From Halobacillus amylolyticus (GTDB lineage Bacteria; Bacillota; Bacilli; Bacillales; Halobacillaceae): a stretch of DNA of 64,000 nucleotides. Within the stretch, counting starts at the first letter, position 1. The number at the start of each line of letters is the position of its first letter. Location: positions 2,088,001-2,152,000 of the forward strand of contig NZ_CP095075.1 in assembly GCF_022921115.1 (NCBI RefSeq), written 5' to 3'. Below, piece after piece: positions 1 through 10,361 of the stretch. Under the pieces are notes generated by a model. It saw only the letters and a program-made list of their open reading frames with translations, was not told the origin of the DNA and ran no database searches. The translations under genes and the position numbers were made by a program.

Positions 1-412
1 CGCCGCCAACGAGGGCACTGCCTGCTTGTTCACAGCCGTCCGAGATCCCTTTGACGATTTGTTCTATTTTAGCCGGGTCATTTTTGCCACAGGCAATATA
101 GTCTAAAAATAATAGCGGATCCGCACCTTGAGCAATAATGTCATTTACACACATTGCTACGACATCGATGCCAATTGTGTCATGTTGATCCATTTCAAAC
201 GCGAGCTTAAGTTTAGTTCCAACCCCATCTGTTCCTGTCACTAGGATAGGATGTTTATAACTCATTGAGCTTATATCAAATAAGCCAGCAAATGCGCCTA
301 GGCCGCCCATCACTTCTGGGCGCATCGTTCGTGCCACGTGCTTCTTCATGCGGTCAACAGCTTCGTAACCTGCCTCTACATCCACACCTGCTTGTTTATA
401 AGATTGACTCAT
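1..412 (-). CDS. purM: Phosphoribosylformylglycinamidine cyclo-ligase (AIR synthetase), 3' part missing
   Basis: Makes aminoimidazole ribonucleotide from FGAM with ATP, the fifth step of de novo purine synthesis, in the cytosol. Only the first 137 codons are in the window; the gene runs off the left edge. The translated start ([19 protein letters not shown]) and the following [23 protein letters not shown] and [12 protein letters not shown] blocks are typical of PurM, including the Gly/Asp-rich nucleotide-binding stretch. The ATG at 412 follows a purine-rich SD (GGAGGGGG). It lies 18 bases after the purF stop, so it is the next gene of the pur operon. Identification is secure; completeness cannot be judged. 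Confidence 0.95.
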   Translation of the reverse strand, partial: MSQSYKQAGVDVEAGYEAVDRMKKHVARTMRPEVMGGLGAFAGLFDISSMSYKHPILVTGTDGVGTKLKLAFEMDQHDTIGIDVVAMCVNDIIAQGADPLLFLDYIACGKNDPAKIEQIVKGISDGCEQAGSALVGG

Positions 413-430
413 GCTGTCCCCCTCCTCTCC

Positions 431-1843
431 TTATGCCTTCTCATACGGTAATACCGTGTTTGGATAAATCTCGGTTGGATAGTTACCAGTGAAACAAGCT
501 GTACAGCCGCCGTGTTCCATCGACTCTTCACCTTGGTAAATAGCTTCATTTAACCCATCAACCGACAAATAGGCAAGACTGTCGGCACCAATTTCCGTTT
601 CAATATCCTTGACAGAATGGTTGGCTGCAATCAATTCCCCGCTGGTCGATGTATCAATACCGTAATAGCAAGGATTCTCGATGGGCGGTGAAGCAATACG
701 GACGTGGACCTCTAAAGCCCCTGCCTCTTTAAGCATCTTTACAATCCGCCTGCACGTTGTCCCGCGTACAATCGAATCATCGACCATCACGACACGCTTG
801 CCTTCAACGATACCGCGGACGGCCGATAGCTTCATCTTCACTCCTTGCTCGCGAAGCTCTTGTGATGGCTGGATGAATGTCCGGCCGACGTAGCGGTTTT
901 TAATTAAACCAAGCTCATAGGGAAGGCCGGCCGCCTCCGCATAACCAATAGCCGCCGATATACTTGAGTCCGGCACACCTGTGACCACGTCCGCTTCAAT
1001 CGGTGCTTCACCAGCAAGCGCCTTCCCCATCCTTTTTCTTGACGCATGGACATTTTTCCCATCAAGGTTACTGTCAGGACGGGAAAAATACACATGTTCC
1101 ATCGAACAAAGTGTACGCTGGATTGGCGCTGCGAACCGTTTTGACTCCAAACCATTTTTATCAATAACAATTAATTCTCCTGGTTTCACTTCACGTTCAT
1201 ACGTTGCGCCAACGATATCAAACGCACACGTCTCAGAAGAAACGACCCAGGAATCACCTAGATAGCCAATCGATAATGGCCGCAGACCACGCGGGTCATT
1301 CGCGACAAACAGTTGATCCTCCGTCATTATTAAGAAAGCATAGGCCCCTTTAATCATCGATAGTGCCTGACAGATCGCTTCATCAATCGGAACATTTCCC
1401 GCCCGTTTAATTAAATGAGCGACGACCTCCGTGTCTGATGTCGTTTGCAAAATGGAACCTTGGGCTTCAAGCTGACCTTTCAATGCTTGGGCATTGACGA
1501 GGTTGCCATTGTGAGCGAGAGCAAGGCCGCTGGTTTGTGAACGGAACATCAGTGGTTGAATATTCTCATAGCTTCCGTCCCCAGCTGTTGCGTACCGAAC
1601 GTGGCCGATGGATGCATGCCCCTCAAGCTCTTTCAAGCTATCTTGTGAAAATACATCATTGATTAAGCCGTGTCCTTTAGCTATCTTCATATGATCTCCA
1701 TCTGACGTGACAATGCCTGCGCCTTCCTGCCCGCGATGCTGGAGGGCATGTAGACCATAATACGTCAGCTGTGTAGATTCCGGATGACCCCAGACGCCAA
1801 AAATGCCGCATTCTTCATTTAAGCCTTTGATTTCACCAAGCAT
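431..1843 (-). CDS. purF: Amidophosphoribosyltransferase (glutamine PRPP amidotransferase)
   Basis: First committed step of purine synthesis: PRPP plus glutamine gives phosphoribosylamine. The protein is about 470 aa. A short propeptide (MLGEIKGLNEE) precedes the CGIFGV block whose Cys becomes the N-terminal nucleophile. An Ntn glutaminase domain (RHRGQEGAG, LAHNGNLVN, TSDTEV) is followed by a PRTase domain with the PRPP loop VVMVDDSIVRGTT. Family knowledge: Bacillus-type PurF carries a 4Fe-4S cluster, and the C-terminal Cys residues (CYYGID, GGCTACFTG) fit this. I start it at 1843, where AAAGGAGC sits at good distance; an in-frame upstream ATG at 1861 has no SD. The start lies inside the end of purL (25-base overlap), which suggests translational coupling. 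Confidence 0.96.
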   Translation of the reverse strand: MLGEIKGLNEECGIFGVWGHPESTQLTYYGLHALQHRGQEGAGIVTSDGDHMKIAKGHGLINDVFSQDSLKELEGHASIGHVRYATAGDGSYENIQPLMFRSQTSGLALAHNGNLVNAQALKGQLEAQGSILQTTSDTEVVAHLIKRAGNVPIDEAICQALSMIKGAYAFLIMTEDQLFVANDPRGLRPLSIGYLGDSWVVSSETCAFDIVGATYEREVKPGELIVIDKNGLESKRFAAPIQRTLCSMEHVYFSRPDSNLDGKNVHASRKRMGKALAGEAPIEADVVTGVPDSSISAAIGYAEAAGLPYELGLIKNRYVGRTFIQPSQELREQGVKMKLSAVRGIVEGKRVVMVDDSIVRGTTCRRIVKMLKEAGALEVHVRIASPPIENPCYYGIDTSTSGELIAANHSVKDIETEIGADSLAYLSVDGLNEAIYQGEESMEHGGCTACFTGNYPTEIYPNTVLPYEKA

Positions 1844-4046
1844 GGAATAGCTCCTTTCCAAATTTGCTTCAACTTCCCTGTCTGCTCTTCAACAACGATT
1901 TCACCATTTGACTTGAGACGGTACACCCCATCTCCTGTTACTTTTCCTAGCAAACTAGCATCGTCCATGAGCGATTCAAATGTCTGTTGATTTTCTTGGG
2001 CCACCGAAACTAGGAAGCGAGACTGTGTTTCGGAAAATAGCGCTGTGGTTTCGTCGCCGGTAACTGTAACATCACAGCCAAGCTCTTTATTAAATAGACT
2101 CTCTGCAAGGGCGACAGCAAGCCCCCCTCAGAAATGTCATGTGCAGATTGCACGAGTCCTTTCCGAATGGCTTGTAGCAAGCTTTCTTGACGAGATACCT
2201 CTATTTGCAGATCAATTTCAGGTGCTTTGCCAAAGTGACAGCCTTCCATCATGCCCTGAAGTTCACTGCCGCCAAATTCCGGTTTTGTTTCACCAATAAT
2301 ATAAATCAGATCAGCTGGCTGCTTCATACTGGAGCGGGTAATGTGAGCCGTTTGTTCAATTAACCCGACCATCCCTACGACGGGTGTGGGATAGATCGCT
2401 TGCCCGCCAAACGATTCATTATAAAGGGATACGTTACCGCTGATAACGGGTGTACCAAGTACGGAGCAGGCTTCACTCATCCCCTCCACGCTTTTTTCCA
2501 TTTGCCAAAAGATTTCTGGGTTTTCTGGTGAGCCGAAATTGAGGCCATCTGTCAATCCGAGCGGGCGTCCTCCGGAACATACGATATTACGCGCCGCCTC
2601 AGCGACAGCTATTTTCCCGCCTACCTCTGGGTCAAGGTAAATGTAGCGAGAGTTACAATCGGTCGTCATCGCAAGCGCCTTATCTGTTCCACGTACGCGG
2701 ACAACAGCTGCATTTGACCCCGGGCTGACTACTGTATTCGTCTGAACCATGTAATCATATTGGTCGTACACCCATTCTTTACTTGCTATCGTCGGCTGCT
2801 GGAGGAGATCTGCTAACGTTTCACCGTAATTTGTAACTGTCGGCATGTAGCTGTCCATTTCCTGGTAATCTTTATAATAAGCTGGAACCGCTGAAGGCTG
2901 ATGATAGACAGGAGCATCCTCTGCTAACGAATCAACAGGCACATCTGCGACGGTCTCCCCATGATGTTCGAGGCGGAAGCGCTTGTCGTCTGTCACCTCA
3001 CCAACAGATACAGCCTCTAAATCATACTTACGGAACACGTCAGCAATTTCTTCTTCCCGACCTTTTTCTACAACCAAAAGCATACGTTCCTGTGATTCAG
3101 ACAGCATCATTTCATAGGCTGTCATATTCTCCTCCCGTTGTGGAATCAAGTTCATATTCATTAGCATTCCGGTTCCAGCTTTACTTGCCATCTCACTTGC
3201 GGATGACGTAAGGCCGGCAGCCCCCATGTCTTGAATACCGACAAGAGCGTCATGATGAATTACCTCTAAACAAGCTTCGATTAACAGTTTTTCCATAAAA
3301 GGGTCGCCGACTTGAACGGATGGACGTTTCTCTTCGGAAGCTTCAGACAACTCTTCAGAAGCAAAAGTAGCGCCGTGTATGCCGTCACGGCCTGTTTTTG
3401 CCCCAACGTACATCACCGTATTTCCGATACCAGCTGCAATCCCTTTTTGAATATCTTTATGATCAATTAACCCGACACACATCGCATTAACCAGTGGATT
3501 ACCGTTATAAGCATCATCAAATTGCACTTCACCGCCGACAGTTGGAACTCCGACACAATTCCCGTAACCAGCAATGCCGCGCACAACTTCCTCAAACAAA
3601 TACTTCACGCGTGGCTGTTTCAAAGAACCAAACCGCAGTGAGTTCAATAAGGCAATCGGCCGTGCTCCCATCGAAAAGACGTCACGCAGAATGCCGCCGA
3701 CACCTGTCGCTGCACCTTGATAAGGCTCAACAGCTGAGGGGTGATTATGGCTTTCCACTTTAAATACGACAGCCTGGTCGTCGCCAATATCAATGATTCC
3801 TGCCCCTTCCCCTGGACCTTGAAGGACGTGCGGGCCCTGTGTGGGAAATTTTTTCAGTAAAGGCTTAGAATTCTTGTAACTGCAATGCTCTGACCACATG
3901 ACAGAGAATAGCCCTGTTTCCGTGTAGTTTGGACGCCGGCCTAAGATACCTGTAATCGCTCGGAACTCCTGATCACTTAATCCCATTTCACGATATAACT
4001 GCTGCTGTTCAATTTGTTCTGGACTAATCTCAAGCATTGATGGCAT
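1819..4046 (-). pseudogene. purL: FGAM synthase large subunit, frameshifted by one base
   Basis: Large subunit of phosphoribosylformylglycinamidine synthase (FGAR to FGAM), partner of PurS and PurQ. The main frame runs 4046-2010 with all expected blocks ([58 protein letters not shown]). After [10 protein letters not shown] it leaves frame at a run of six G on the coding strand (2122-2127). One added G restores [11 protein letters not shown] and the C-terminus ending IPCLVKSKA at 1819, giving about 742 aa, the normal length. The ATG at 4046 has GGAGG seven bases upstream and overlaps the purQ end. As written the product would lose about 100 residues; a sequencing error is the likelier cause. 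Identity certain, frame status uncertain. Confidence 0.9.
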
Positions 4047-4713
4047 GGTTATTCCTCCAGTGTGTCAAGATCGATTGAAATAGACGCAATCCGTCCTCGC
4101 TTCCAAGTAAAACATCGACGGCACGTTCGGGGTGTGGCATCATCCCAAGAACATTCCCTTGTTCGTTCGTAATTCCGGCAATATCGGCAACAGAACCATT
4201 CGGGTTCGTTTGGTAAGTAAAAGCGATTTGCTTGTTTTCCTTTAACGTTTGATAGGTTGCTTCATCACAGTAGTAATTTCCATCACCGTGAGCAATTGGT
4301 ATCTGGATTTCTTCTTTTTCCTTATAAAAATCAGTGAACTGGGTTTGATTATTTTCAACTCGTAGTGTCTCATGATGACACATGAATTTAAGGTTTTGAT
4401 TAGGCAGCATCGCACCTGGAAGCAAGCCCATTTCGAGCAGCACTTGAAATCCATTACAGACACCGAGCACAGGTTTACCCTTTTCAGCTGCTTGACGGAT
4501 TTGTTCAATCACACCTGAAGTTGAGGCGATCGCTCCAGAACGCAAGTAGTCACCGTAAGAAAATCCACCTGGTAAGAGAATCCCGTCGTAGCTTGAAAGG
4601 TCGGCTTCCTGATACCAAACTAAGTCCGCTTCTTCCCCTAACGCATTCGTAATAGCAAAGGCCATGTCTCGATCACAATTCGACCCTGGAAAAACAACGA
4701 CAGCAAACTTCAC
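4030..4713 (-). CDS. purQ: FGAM synthase glutaminase subunit
   Basis: Supplies ammonia from glutamine to PurL. The 227-aa protein is a class I (triad) glutamine amidotransferase: N-terminal FPGSNCDRD, oxyanion strand [15 protein letters not shown], nucleophile elbow [19 protein letters not shown] with the catalytic Cys, and the His/Glu pair in [10 protein letters not shown] near the C-terminus. The GTG start at 4713 directly abuts the purS stop and has GGAGG eight bases upstream. The 3' end overlaps purL by 17 bases. Full length for the family. Confidence 0.96.
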   Translation of the reverse strand: MKFAVVVFPGSNCDRDMAFAITNALGEEADLVWYQEADLSSYDGILLPGGFSYGDYLRSGAIASTSGVIEQIRQAAEKGKPVLGVCNGFQVLLEMGLLPGAMLPNQNLKFMCHHETLRVENNQTQFTDFYKEKEEIQIPIAHGDGNYYCDEATYQTLKENKQIAFTYQTNPNGSVADIAGITNEQGNVLGMMPHPERAVDVLLGSEDGLRLFQSILTHWRNNHAINA

Positions 4714-4959
4714 TTAGACAACCTCCTCGATCGAGTACGAGTAATCCTCGATGACAGGGTTTGCGAGCAACTGATCACACATTTTCTCAACTTGCTGTTC
4801 AATGTTGTCTTTGTCTTCAATCATAACTTCCATGTATTTACCGATTCTAACTTCACCGACATTTGTGTACTCAAGTGAATGAAGGGAATGCTGAACGGCC
4901 TTTCCTTGGGGGTCAAGGACACCTTCTTTAAGAGTGATGTAAATCTTTACTTTGCGCAT
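4714..4959 (-). CDS. purS: FGAM synthase subunit PurS
   Basis: Small (81 aa) bridging subunit of the three-protein FGAM synthase of Gram-positive bacteria. It has the family pattern KVKIYITLKEGVLDPQGKAVQHSL and the C-terminal CDQLLANPVIEDYSYSIEE. The start has an ideal SD (GGAGGAG, seven bases before ATG). It overlaps the end of purC by 13 bases and abuts purQ, consistent with stoichiometric production of PurS, PurQ and PurL. Confidence 0.95.
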   Translation of the reverse strand: MRKVKIYITLKEGVLDPQGKAVQHSLHSLEYTNVGEVRIGKYMEVMIEDKDNIEQQVEKMCDQLLANPVIEDYSYSIEEVV

Positions 4960-5669
4960 GTGTGCTCCTCCAGTCGTTGTAAAATGATCTTATAAACGGA
5001 AATTAGGTCACCAAGGTTTTCACGGAATACATCTTTGTCCATCTTCTCACCCGTTTTGTCGTCCCACAGACGGCATGTATCAGGTGAAATCTCATCGGCT
5101 AACACGATCGTTCCATCAGCAATCCGGCCAAATTCTAATTTAAAATCCACTAAGTCAAGACCCGTTTGCTTAAACAGATTCGCTAAAAGCGCGTTTACCT
5201 CCAGTGCTTTATCCTTTATAGAATCGAGCTCTTCCTTGCTTATATCCGTTAGATGATAGGCATGCTGATCATTGATAATTGGGTCGTCTAATTCATCTTT
5301 TTTGTAAAAAAGTTCAACAAGCGGCGGGTTGAAACGCTCTTTTTCCGGTATGCCGAGTCTGCGTGTAATGCTTCCGGCTGCAACGTTACGGACGACAACT
5401 TCAAGAGGAATGATCGCCGTTTTAGCTACCAGCTGCTCTGTATGATTAAGTTCTTTAATAAAATGGGAAGGTATGTTATGTTGCTTCAAATAGTCAAAGA
5501 TTTTCGAGGTAATCAAATTATTAAGGCGTCCTTTACCTTCAAATTGATCTTTCTTTTTGCCATTAAATGCGGTCGCATCATTTTTATAAGATAAAATAAG
5601 CTGCTCCGGCTGACCCTCAACATGGTAAACCCGCTTCGCCTTACCTTCATACAAAAGAGAACCCTTCAT
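4947..5669 (-). CDS. purC: SAICAR synthase
   Basis: Condenses CAIR with aspartate using ATP to give SAICAR. About 240 aa, family length. Visible blocks are LLYEGKAKRVY, SYKNDATAFNGKKKD (nucleotide and substrate loop), EVVVRNVAAGSITRRLG and LADEISPDTCRLWD. An in-frame GTG at 5678 exists, but GAGGTG lies six bases before the ATG at 5669, so the protein should begin MKGSLLYEGKAK. Seventy-one bases separate it from purB. Confidence 0.95.
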   Translation of the reverse strand: MKGSLLYEGKAKRVYHVEGQPEQLILSYKNDATAFNGKKKDQFEGKGRLNNLITSKIFDYLKQHNIPSHFIKELNHTEQLVAKTAIIPLEVVVRNVAAGSITRRLGIPEKERFNPPLVELFYKKDELDDPIINDQHAYHLTDISKEELDSIKDKALEVNALLANLFKQTGLDLVDFKLEFGRIADGTIVLADEISPDTCRLWDDKTGEKMDKDVFRENLGDLISVYKIILQRLEEHTCAK

Positions 5670-5740
5670 CACGAACACCTCACTTGGAATTTGATGGATG
5701 ACCTAAGGTTGCGTGACCTGGTCATCCATATTATGGTATG

Positions 5741-7033
5741 TTACAGGCCGATGCGGTCGAAGATGCGATCGACGTTTTTCAGGTGGTGCTTGTAGTCGAA
5801 ACATGCGTTGATTTGTTGTTCGGATAGAGTGGATGTAATCTTATCATCTGCTTCGATTAGCTCACGGAATGGAACACCGCGTTCCCATGCCTCCATCGCT
5901 TTTGGCTGCACAAGGTCGTAGGCTTCTTCACGAACCATGCCCTCATCGATCAGCGTTAGCAGAACACGCTGAGAGAAAATTAGACCATATGTTTTTTCCA
6001 TATTCTCTTGCATCCGCTCAGGAAAAACGGTTAAGTTTTTCACGATGTTTCCGAAACGATTGAGCATATAATTGATCGCGATTGTAGCATCAGGCAAAAT
6101 CACACGTTCCGCTGAAGAATGGGAAATATCGCGTTCATGCCATAACGGAACATTTTCAAAGGCGGTCAGCATTTCACCGCGCAGCACGCGAGCCATTCCT
6201 GTCATATTCTCAGAGCCAATTGGGTTTCGCTTATGCGGCATCGCTGAAGACCCTTTTTGGCCTTTTGCAAAAAATTCCTCAACTTCACGTGTTTCCGTCT
6301 TTTGCAGGCCGCGAATTTCGACAGCGATTTTTTCAATAGAAGCGGCAATTAACGCGAGTGTTGATACATAATGCGCATGGCGGTCACGCTGCAATGTCTG
6401 TGTCGATACAGGCGCTGCTGCAAGGCCAAGCTTGTCGCAGACGTACTCTTCCACAAATGGATCAATATTGGCATACGTCCCAACTGCCCCTGATAGTTTA
6501 CCCACTTCGATATGTTTGATGGCTAGATCCAAACGTTCAAGATTCCGTTTCATCTCTTCATAATAGAGTGCTAGTTTTAACCCAAAAGTTGTTGGCTCAG
6601 CGTGGACACCATGCGTACGCCCCATCATCACTGTATGTTTGTGCTCAACAGCTTTGTCGGCCAAAATATCGATAAATGCAACAAGATCCTTACGAATAAT
6701 TTCATTGGCCTGCTTTAGTTGATAAGAAAGTGCTGTATCAACGACGTCCGTTGACGTTAAACCATAATGCACCCATTTGCGCTCTTCCCCAACTGTTTCG
6801 GAAACAGCTCTCGTGAATGCCACAACATCATGACGTGTTTCTGCCTCAATCTCATGAATGCGCTCAATATTGAAGGACGCCTTTTCACGTAATTTAGCAA
6901 CATCTTCTTCAGGAATTACCCCAAGCTCACTCCACGCTTCACAAGCTAACAGTTCCACTTCAAGCCAAGCTTGGTATCTATTTTCTTCGGTCCAAATCGA
7001 ACCCATTTCAGGTCTTGTATAACGTTCTATCAT
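5741..7033 (-). CDS. purB: Adenylosuccinate lyase
   Basis: Cleaves SAICAR to AICAR and adenylosuccinate to AMP, releasing fumarate. The 430-aa protein starts [17 protein letters not shown], as in Bacillus PurB. It carries the fumarase-superfamily signature [16 protein letters not shown] (residues about 262-277), the active-site stretch [13 protein letters not shown] and the His-containing [15 protein letters not shown]. The start is preceded by GAGGAGGAAG. Placement between purK and purC matches the Bacillus operon. Confidence 0.96.
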   Translation of the reverse strand: MIERYTRPEMGSIWTEENRYQAWLEVELLACEAWSELGVIPEEDVAKLREKASFNIERIHEIEAETRHDVVAFTRAVSETVGEERKWVHYGLTSTDVVDTALSYQLKQANEIIRKDLVAFIDILADKAVEHKHTVMMGRTHGVHAEPTTFGLKLALYYEEMKRNLERLDLAIKHIEVGKLSGAVGTYANIDPFVEEYVCDKLGLAAAPVSTQTLQRDRHAHYVSTLALIAASIEKIAVEIRGLQKTETREVEEFFAKGQKGSSAMPHKRNPIGSENMTGMARVLRGEMLTAFENVPLWHERDISHSSAERVILPDATIAINYMLNRFGNIVKNLTVFPERMQENMEKTYGLIFSQRVLLTLIDEGMVREEAYDLVQPKAMEAWERGVPFRELIEADDKITSTLSEQQINACFDYKHHLKNVDRIFDRIGL

Positions 7034-7051
7034 CGTCTTCCTCCTCTTCGC

Positions 7052-8179
7052 TTACCACATATGAATTTGGTTGTACTTTATTTGCTTGTCGATTTCTTTT
7101 AAACTATTTCCGATAAACGTGATATGCCCCATCTTCCGGTTTGTTCTTGCCTCACCTTTTCCGTAATCATGAAGGTGAAATCCTGAGTAATTCTCCAGTC
7201 TGCTATGCAAAATATCCTGATGTTTACCGAGTACATTAATCATCACCGCAGCTGGAAACGAATGAATCGGCAACAGTGGCAAGCCGCAAATCGCTCGTAC
7301 ATGCTGTTCAAATTGGGAAACACTGCAAGCTTCGATCGTATAATGGCCTGAGTTATGCGGCCTTGGTGCCATTTCATTAATGTACACATCCTTACCTGTG
7401 ACGAACATTTCCACAGCGAACGTGCCGACAATGCCTATCTTTTCCGCCAGGGCTTTCACAGCCTCCTGCGCTTTTTTAGGGACTTTATCCGAAACCGCCG
7501 CCGGCACCCTTGTTTCGTGTAAAATATGATTCTTATGAAGATTCTCCGCTACAGGGAAATAGGTGATCTCACCGTCTAGACCTCTCGTGAAAACTTGTGA
7601 GATTTCCAGATCAAATGTGATCCACTGTTCAACGATATAGGTTCCACCTTCTTTGATGAACTTCTCCACCTCATCAAAATCTTCCTCTTTTCCAATAGGA
7701 AGCTGGCCTTTGCCGTCATAACCGCCACTTACCGTCTTAATCACTGCTGGAAAACCGATCGTTTCCATTGCTTTTTGAAATTGGTCAAACGTTTGAACAA
7801 TCTCATATGCCGCCACAGGAAGCCCTGCATCGACAGCAATCTGCTTTTCCTTAGCACGGTTTTGTGTCACCTCTAAGGAGTAAGCACCTTGAGGAAGCTT
7901 TTCTGCTCCTTCAAAAAGACGAGCGACTTCAAGATCCACGTTTTCAAACTCATACGTAATCACATCGCTAAGCTCACTTAATCTCTCAGCCGCTTCTGTA
8001 TCATCATAATCTGCAACTATGTGATGATCAGCCACCTGTGCACACGGGCAATCCTCCGTCGGATCAAGTACAGCAATGCGATACCCCATATGCTTTGCAG
8101 CTACGGCTATCATTCTTCCTAGCTGACCACCACCAAGAATTCCAATCGTTCCACCTGGTCGTACCACGTTATTGTTCAC
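7052..8179 (-). CDS. purK: N5-carboxyaminoimidazole ribonucleotide synthase
   Basis: ATP-grasp enzyme that carboxylates AIR to N5-CAIR. The 375-aa protein begins with a dinucleotide-like [11 protein letters not shown] loop, followed by ATP-grasp motifs ([29 protein letters not shown]) and the metal-binding [17 protein letters not shown]. Its ATG at 8179 lies within the last codons of purE (11-base overlap), indicating coupling with the mutase that uses its product. Eighteen bases separate its stop from purB. Confidence 0.95.
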   Translation of the reverse strand: MNNNVVRPGGTIGILGGGQLGRMIAVAAKHMGYRIAVLDPTEDCPCAQVADHHIVADYDDTEAAERLSELSDVITYEFENVDLEVARLFEGAEKLPQGAYSLEVTQNRAKEKQIAVDAGLPVAAYEIVQTFDQFQKAMETIGFPAVIKTVSGGYDGKGQLPIGKEEDFDEVEKFIKEGGTYIVEQWITFDLEISQVFTRGLDGEITYFPVAENLHKNHILHETRVPAAVSDKVPKKAQEAVKALAEKIGIVGTFAVEMFVTGKDVYINEMAPRPHNSGHYTIEACSVSQFEQHVRAICGLPLLPIHSFPAAVMINVLGKHQDILHSRLENYSGFHLHDYGKGEARTNRKMGHITFIGNSLKEIDKQIKYNQIHMW

Positions 8180-8660
8180 GTAACTCCCTCCTCATATCTG
8201 TCACTCTTACCTTCATTTGCACACGGTATTCAGCAAGTCGGCCAGCTATTTCCTCGTCAAAAGCTCCGAACATTTCTGCTGCTAGAATTCCAGCATTTTT
8301 CGCTCCGGCTGCTCCAATGGCAACGGTAGCAACAGGAACACCGCCAGGCATTTGTACAATTGAGAGAAGCGAATCAAGCCCATCTAGTGCCTTGGATTGA
8401 ACAGGAACGCCAATCACAGGCAGCGTTGTTTTAGCTGCCACCATCCCCGGCAAATGAGCCGCACCGCCGGCTCCCGCAATAATAACCTTGATCCCTTTTC
8501 CTCGCGCTTCCTCCGCATATGCGAACATATCCTCAGGCGTTCGATGAGCCGAAATGATCTCCGTTTCATAGTCCAACCTCAGGTCATCCAGTATTTTACA
8601 GGTCTCTTTCATTGTTGACCAGTCAGAGATACTTCCCATGATGACTCCTACTTTAACCAT
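8169..8660 (-). CDS. purE: N5-CAIR mutase
   Basis: Moves the carboxyl group of N5-CAIR to give CAIR. 163 aa, class I PurE. The signature [17 protein letters not shown] at the N-terminus, [16 protein letters not shown] with the catalytic His, and [13 protein letters not shown] are all present. SD AGAGGG lies at good distance from ATG 8660. It is the first gene of the pur operon, about 240 bases downstream of the leader riboswitch, so the whole operon should be under guanine-dependent attenuation and PurR repression. Confidence 0.96.
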   Translation of the reverse strand: MVKVGVIMGSISDWSTMKETCKILDDLRLDYETEIISAHRTPEDMFAYAEEARGKGIKVIIAGAGGAAHLPGMVAAKTTLPVIGVPVQSKALDGLDSLLSIVQMPGGVPVATVAIGAAGAKNAGILAAEMFGAFDEEIAGRLAEYRVQMKVRVTDMRRELREQ

Positions 8661-8753
8661 GTAATCCCTCTTTTCGATAAAAGATTTGTTACTTTCCGAG
8701 TTTAGTCGAACTTCTTATAAACGTGTCTACGAGGGGATTTTCCACTTTACGTA

Positions 8754-8800
8754 TTAAAAAAGCCTGCTTATCTCCCTCTAATGAGGAGAGATAAACAGGC
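8754..8800 (-). terminator. Intrinsic terminator of the pur leader (riboswitch expression platform)
   Basis: On the minus strand a long stem (GCCTGTTTATCTCTCC against GAGGGAGATAAGCAGGC) is followed by a run of T. Its 5' arm (TCTCCTCA) is also complementary to the 3' side of riboswitch helix P1 (TGAGGGGAGA). That allows a mutually exclusive antiterminator, so guanine binding should cause termination before purE. Confidence 0.88.
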
Positions 8801-8833
8801 ACACGTATGTTGAGAAGATGAATGCTTGATCTC

Positions 8834-8902
8834 CCCTCATAGTCCGGAAATTTACGGTATCCGGGTAGAAACGTACGGGCCATATTCCCGTCTTATATGA
8901 GG
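8834..8902 (-). ncRNA. Guanine-sensing purine riboswitch, pur operon
   Basis: The minus strand shows the purine-riboswitch fold. P1 strands CCTCATATAAG and CTATGAGG flank conserved joining regions: ATATGGCCC, GTTTCTACC and CCGTAAA. The specificity position in the last junction (GACTATG) is C, which in this family selects guanine/hypoxanthine over adenine. It is followed by the terminator at 8754-8800 and then purE. Confidence 0.93.
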
Positions 8903-8926
8903 TTCTTCTATGCAGTTTCTGACTCA

Positions 8927-8956
8927 ATCATAGCAATATTCGACTGTATCTGTCAA
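8927..8956 (-). promoter_or_regulatory. Sigma-A promoter of the pur operon
   Basis: TTGACA (8951-8956) and TATGAT (8927-8932) on the minus strand with an 18-base spacer. Placed just upstream of the riboswitch and just downstream of the PurR boxes, as expected for a repressed and attenuated operon. Confidence 0.85.
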
Positions 8957-8960
8957 CGCA

Positions 8961-9007
8961 AATAACGAACATTTAATTTTGTTTTAAATGAAAATGTTCG
9001 CTTTTAT
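8961..9007 (-). promoter_or_regulatory. Paired PurR boxes (pur operator)
   Basis: Two inverted CGAAC half-motifs flanked by A/T (AATAACGAACATTT and AAAATGTTCGC on the plus strand), 34 bases between the outer C and G. This is the arrangement of Bacillus PurR operators, bound by the PRPP-responsive repressor PurR. The same spacing recurs at 12234-12277. The operator overlaps the 3' end of yebG. Confidence 0.8.
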
Positions 9008-9204
9008 TGTTTAACTGCTTGAAAAACAATCACTCTTCCTACAGGCTCCACAGTTTTTTCACCGTTTTGAACAACTTCTCGAAAAATGGGCTCCTCTGCA
9101 CGGCGTATCGGTGTGTACCCTTCTTTATTTATTCGTTCTAAACACTGGTCAATCGTTTCATCTTCGTGCACTTCAAAGCGCTTCTTGTTGTTTTTCTTGG
9201 TCAT
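9004..9204 (-). CDS. yebG: NETI-motif small protein YebG
   Basis: 66-aa, charged, cytosolic-looking protein ([29 protein letters not shown]). Sequence and position between yebE and purE match Bacillus YebG, a NETI-motif protein of unknown function. GGGGAGG precedes the ATG. The start overlaps the yebE end by 32 bases, so the two are probably co-translated. The 3' end overlaps the PurR operator. Confidence 0.85.
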   Translation of the reverse strand: MTKKNNKKRFEVHEDETIDQCLERINKEGYTPIRRAEEPIFREVVQNGEKTVEPVGRVIVFQAVKQ

Positions 9205-9742
9205 TACGCAACCTCCCCTTCTTCACCTGCTTCACCCAGAACCCGCCATGAATCTGCTTTGGTTCATAGGCAATAATGAAGGCTTTAGGGTCAATGGTTT
9301 TAATCGTTTCATACAATTTTAACTCATACTTCCTCGGGGTTAAAATTTGCATTGCCAGACGGTCACCTTCCATTCCATAAGCATACCAGCTCGTTACACC
9401 GTATCCCTTATCACGGAGCAACTTCGTAAATTCGATATCAGGATCAGAAGAAATGACATTCACCGTGGTATAACCAAGCGCCAGTTTTTCTTCAATCTTC
9501 ATCCCAACGACGACACCCATCCCATAACCGACAGCATAAGCAATGACATTTTCTATTTGATCAAGATTATCAAGCACCAACCCTAATCCTAAGATATAGA
9601 CAACGATTTCAAACATACTGATAAATGCTGCGAAATATCGCTGGCCTTTCAATGTAAAAATCATTCGAAGCGTGAAGAACGAAACGTAAACGATGTTAAC
9701 GACTAAAATGATGGTGACCATCACCAGGGTATTATCAAGCAT
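9173..9742 (-). CDS. yebE: UPF0316 / DUF2179 membrane protein YebE
   Basis: 189-aa protein with three N-terminal hydrophobic segments (about residues 5-25, 35-55 and 60-80), then a soluble DUF2179-type domain ([35 protein letters not shown]). DUF2179 domains occur at the C-termini of YitT-type proteins. Recognised from family features and the yebE-yebG-purE order; molecular function is not known. It forms a two-gene unit with yebG. Confidence 0.85.
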   Translation of the reverse strand: MLDNTLVMVTIILVVNIVYVSFFTLRMIFTLKGQRYFAAFISMFEIVVYILGLGLVLDNLDQIENVIAYAVGYGMGVVVGMKIEEKLALGYTTVNVISSDPDIEFTKLLRDKGYGVTSWYAYGMEGDRLAMQILTPRKYELKLYETIKTIDPKAFIIAYEPKQIHGGFWVKQVKKGRLRNDQEKQQEAL

Positions 9743-9927
9743 GCATGTATTCCTCCTGTGCTAGGGGACTGTCTAGCTGCAACGCCTGCCGAAACCTAAG
9801 TCAGCCATGGCATTTTCGCTTTCCATTTCACCCAAAAGATCAATCATGCATAAACTATATACCATCTGTTATTCGTGGCACAATAAGATTTTTTCAAAAC
9901 ATTTGTCGAAAGCGAGATGATGTACGA

Positions 9928-10353
9928 ATGAACCAATTTAATGATTGGAAAAAAAACATCGACCAGTTCTTCGGAAAAGATTTCTTCGGAGATTTTGAAG
10001 GGTTTATGAAACCCTCCATCCCCCAAATCAATCTCTATCAATATGACAATGAATTGCTTTGTATGGTTAACGTTCCCGGCATGAGTCATCCAAAAAACGT
10101 CGATGTTGTCGTTGACCATGCTACACTTATATTAACGGGGAGAATCGAAATTAATCATCGCGGCGGCCATCAGCTTAAGTCTGAAATTGCGACAGGGACC
10201 TTTGAGCGCAGCATTGACCTCCCCTTTGCAGTAAGAAGTGACAAAATTGATGCTACTTACAAGCATGGTCTATTAATCATTCAACTTCACCGCTTCATTT
10301 CAGATGCGACCAATCAAAAACCAATCCGAATCCGCCACCTTGAGGACGAGTGA
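9928..10353 (+). CDS. Small heat-shock protein, Hsp20/alpha-crystallin family
   Basis: About 141 aa. An N-terminal MNQFNDWKKNIDQFFGKDFFGDFEGF leads into an alpha-crystallin-like beta-sandwich domain (QINLYQYDNELLCMVNVPGM, ATLILTGRIE, FERSIDLPFAV, IDATYKHGLLIIQL). The last matches the conserved A-x-x-x-x-GxL signature of Hsp20 proteins. Expected to be an ATP-independent holdase; spore-coat relatives such as CotM belong to the same fold and cannot be excluded. The frame stays open upstream to 9745, but the ATG at 9928 is the first with homology-like sequence. Its SD is weak (GCGAGATG). Confidence 0.75.
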   Translation: MNQFNDWKKNIDQFFGKDFFGDFEGFMKPSIPQINLYQYDNELLCMVNVPGMSHPKNVDVVVDHATLILTGRIEINHRGGHQLKSEIATGTFERSIDLPFAVRSDKIDATYKHGLLIIQLHRFISDATNQKPIRIRHLEDE

Positions 10354-10361
10354 ATTTGAAA

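Noticed and set aside
8689..8883. 64-aa minus-strand frame in the pur leader
   Set aside because: It is the riboswitch plus terminator read as protein.
9745..9927. Upstream extension of the Hsp20 frame
   Set aside because: No SD, and residues before 9928 look unlike the family.
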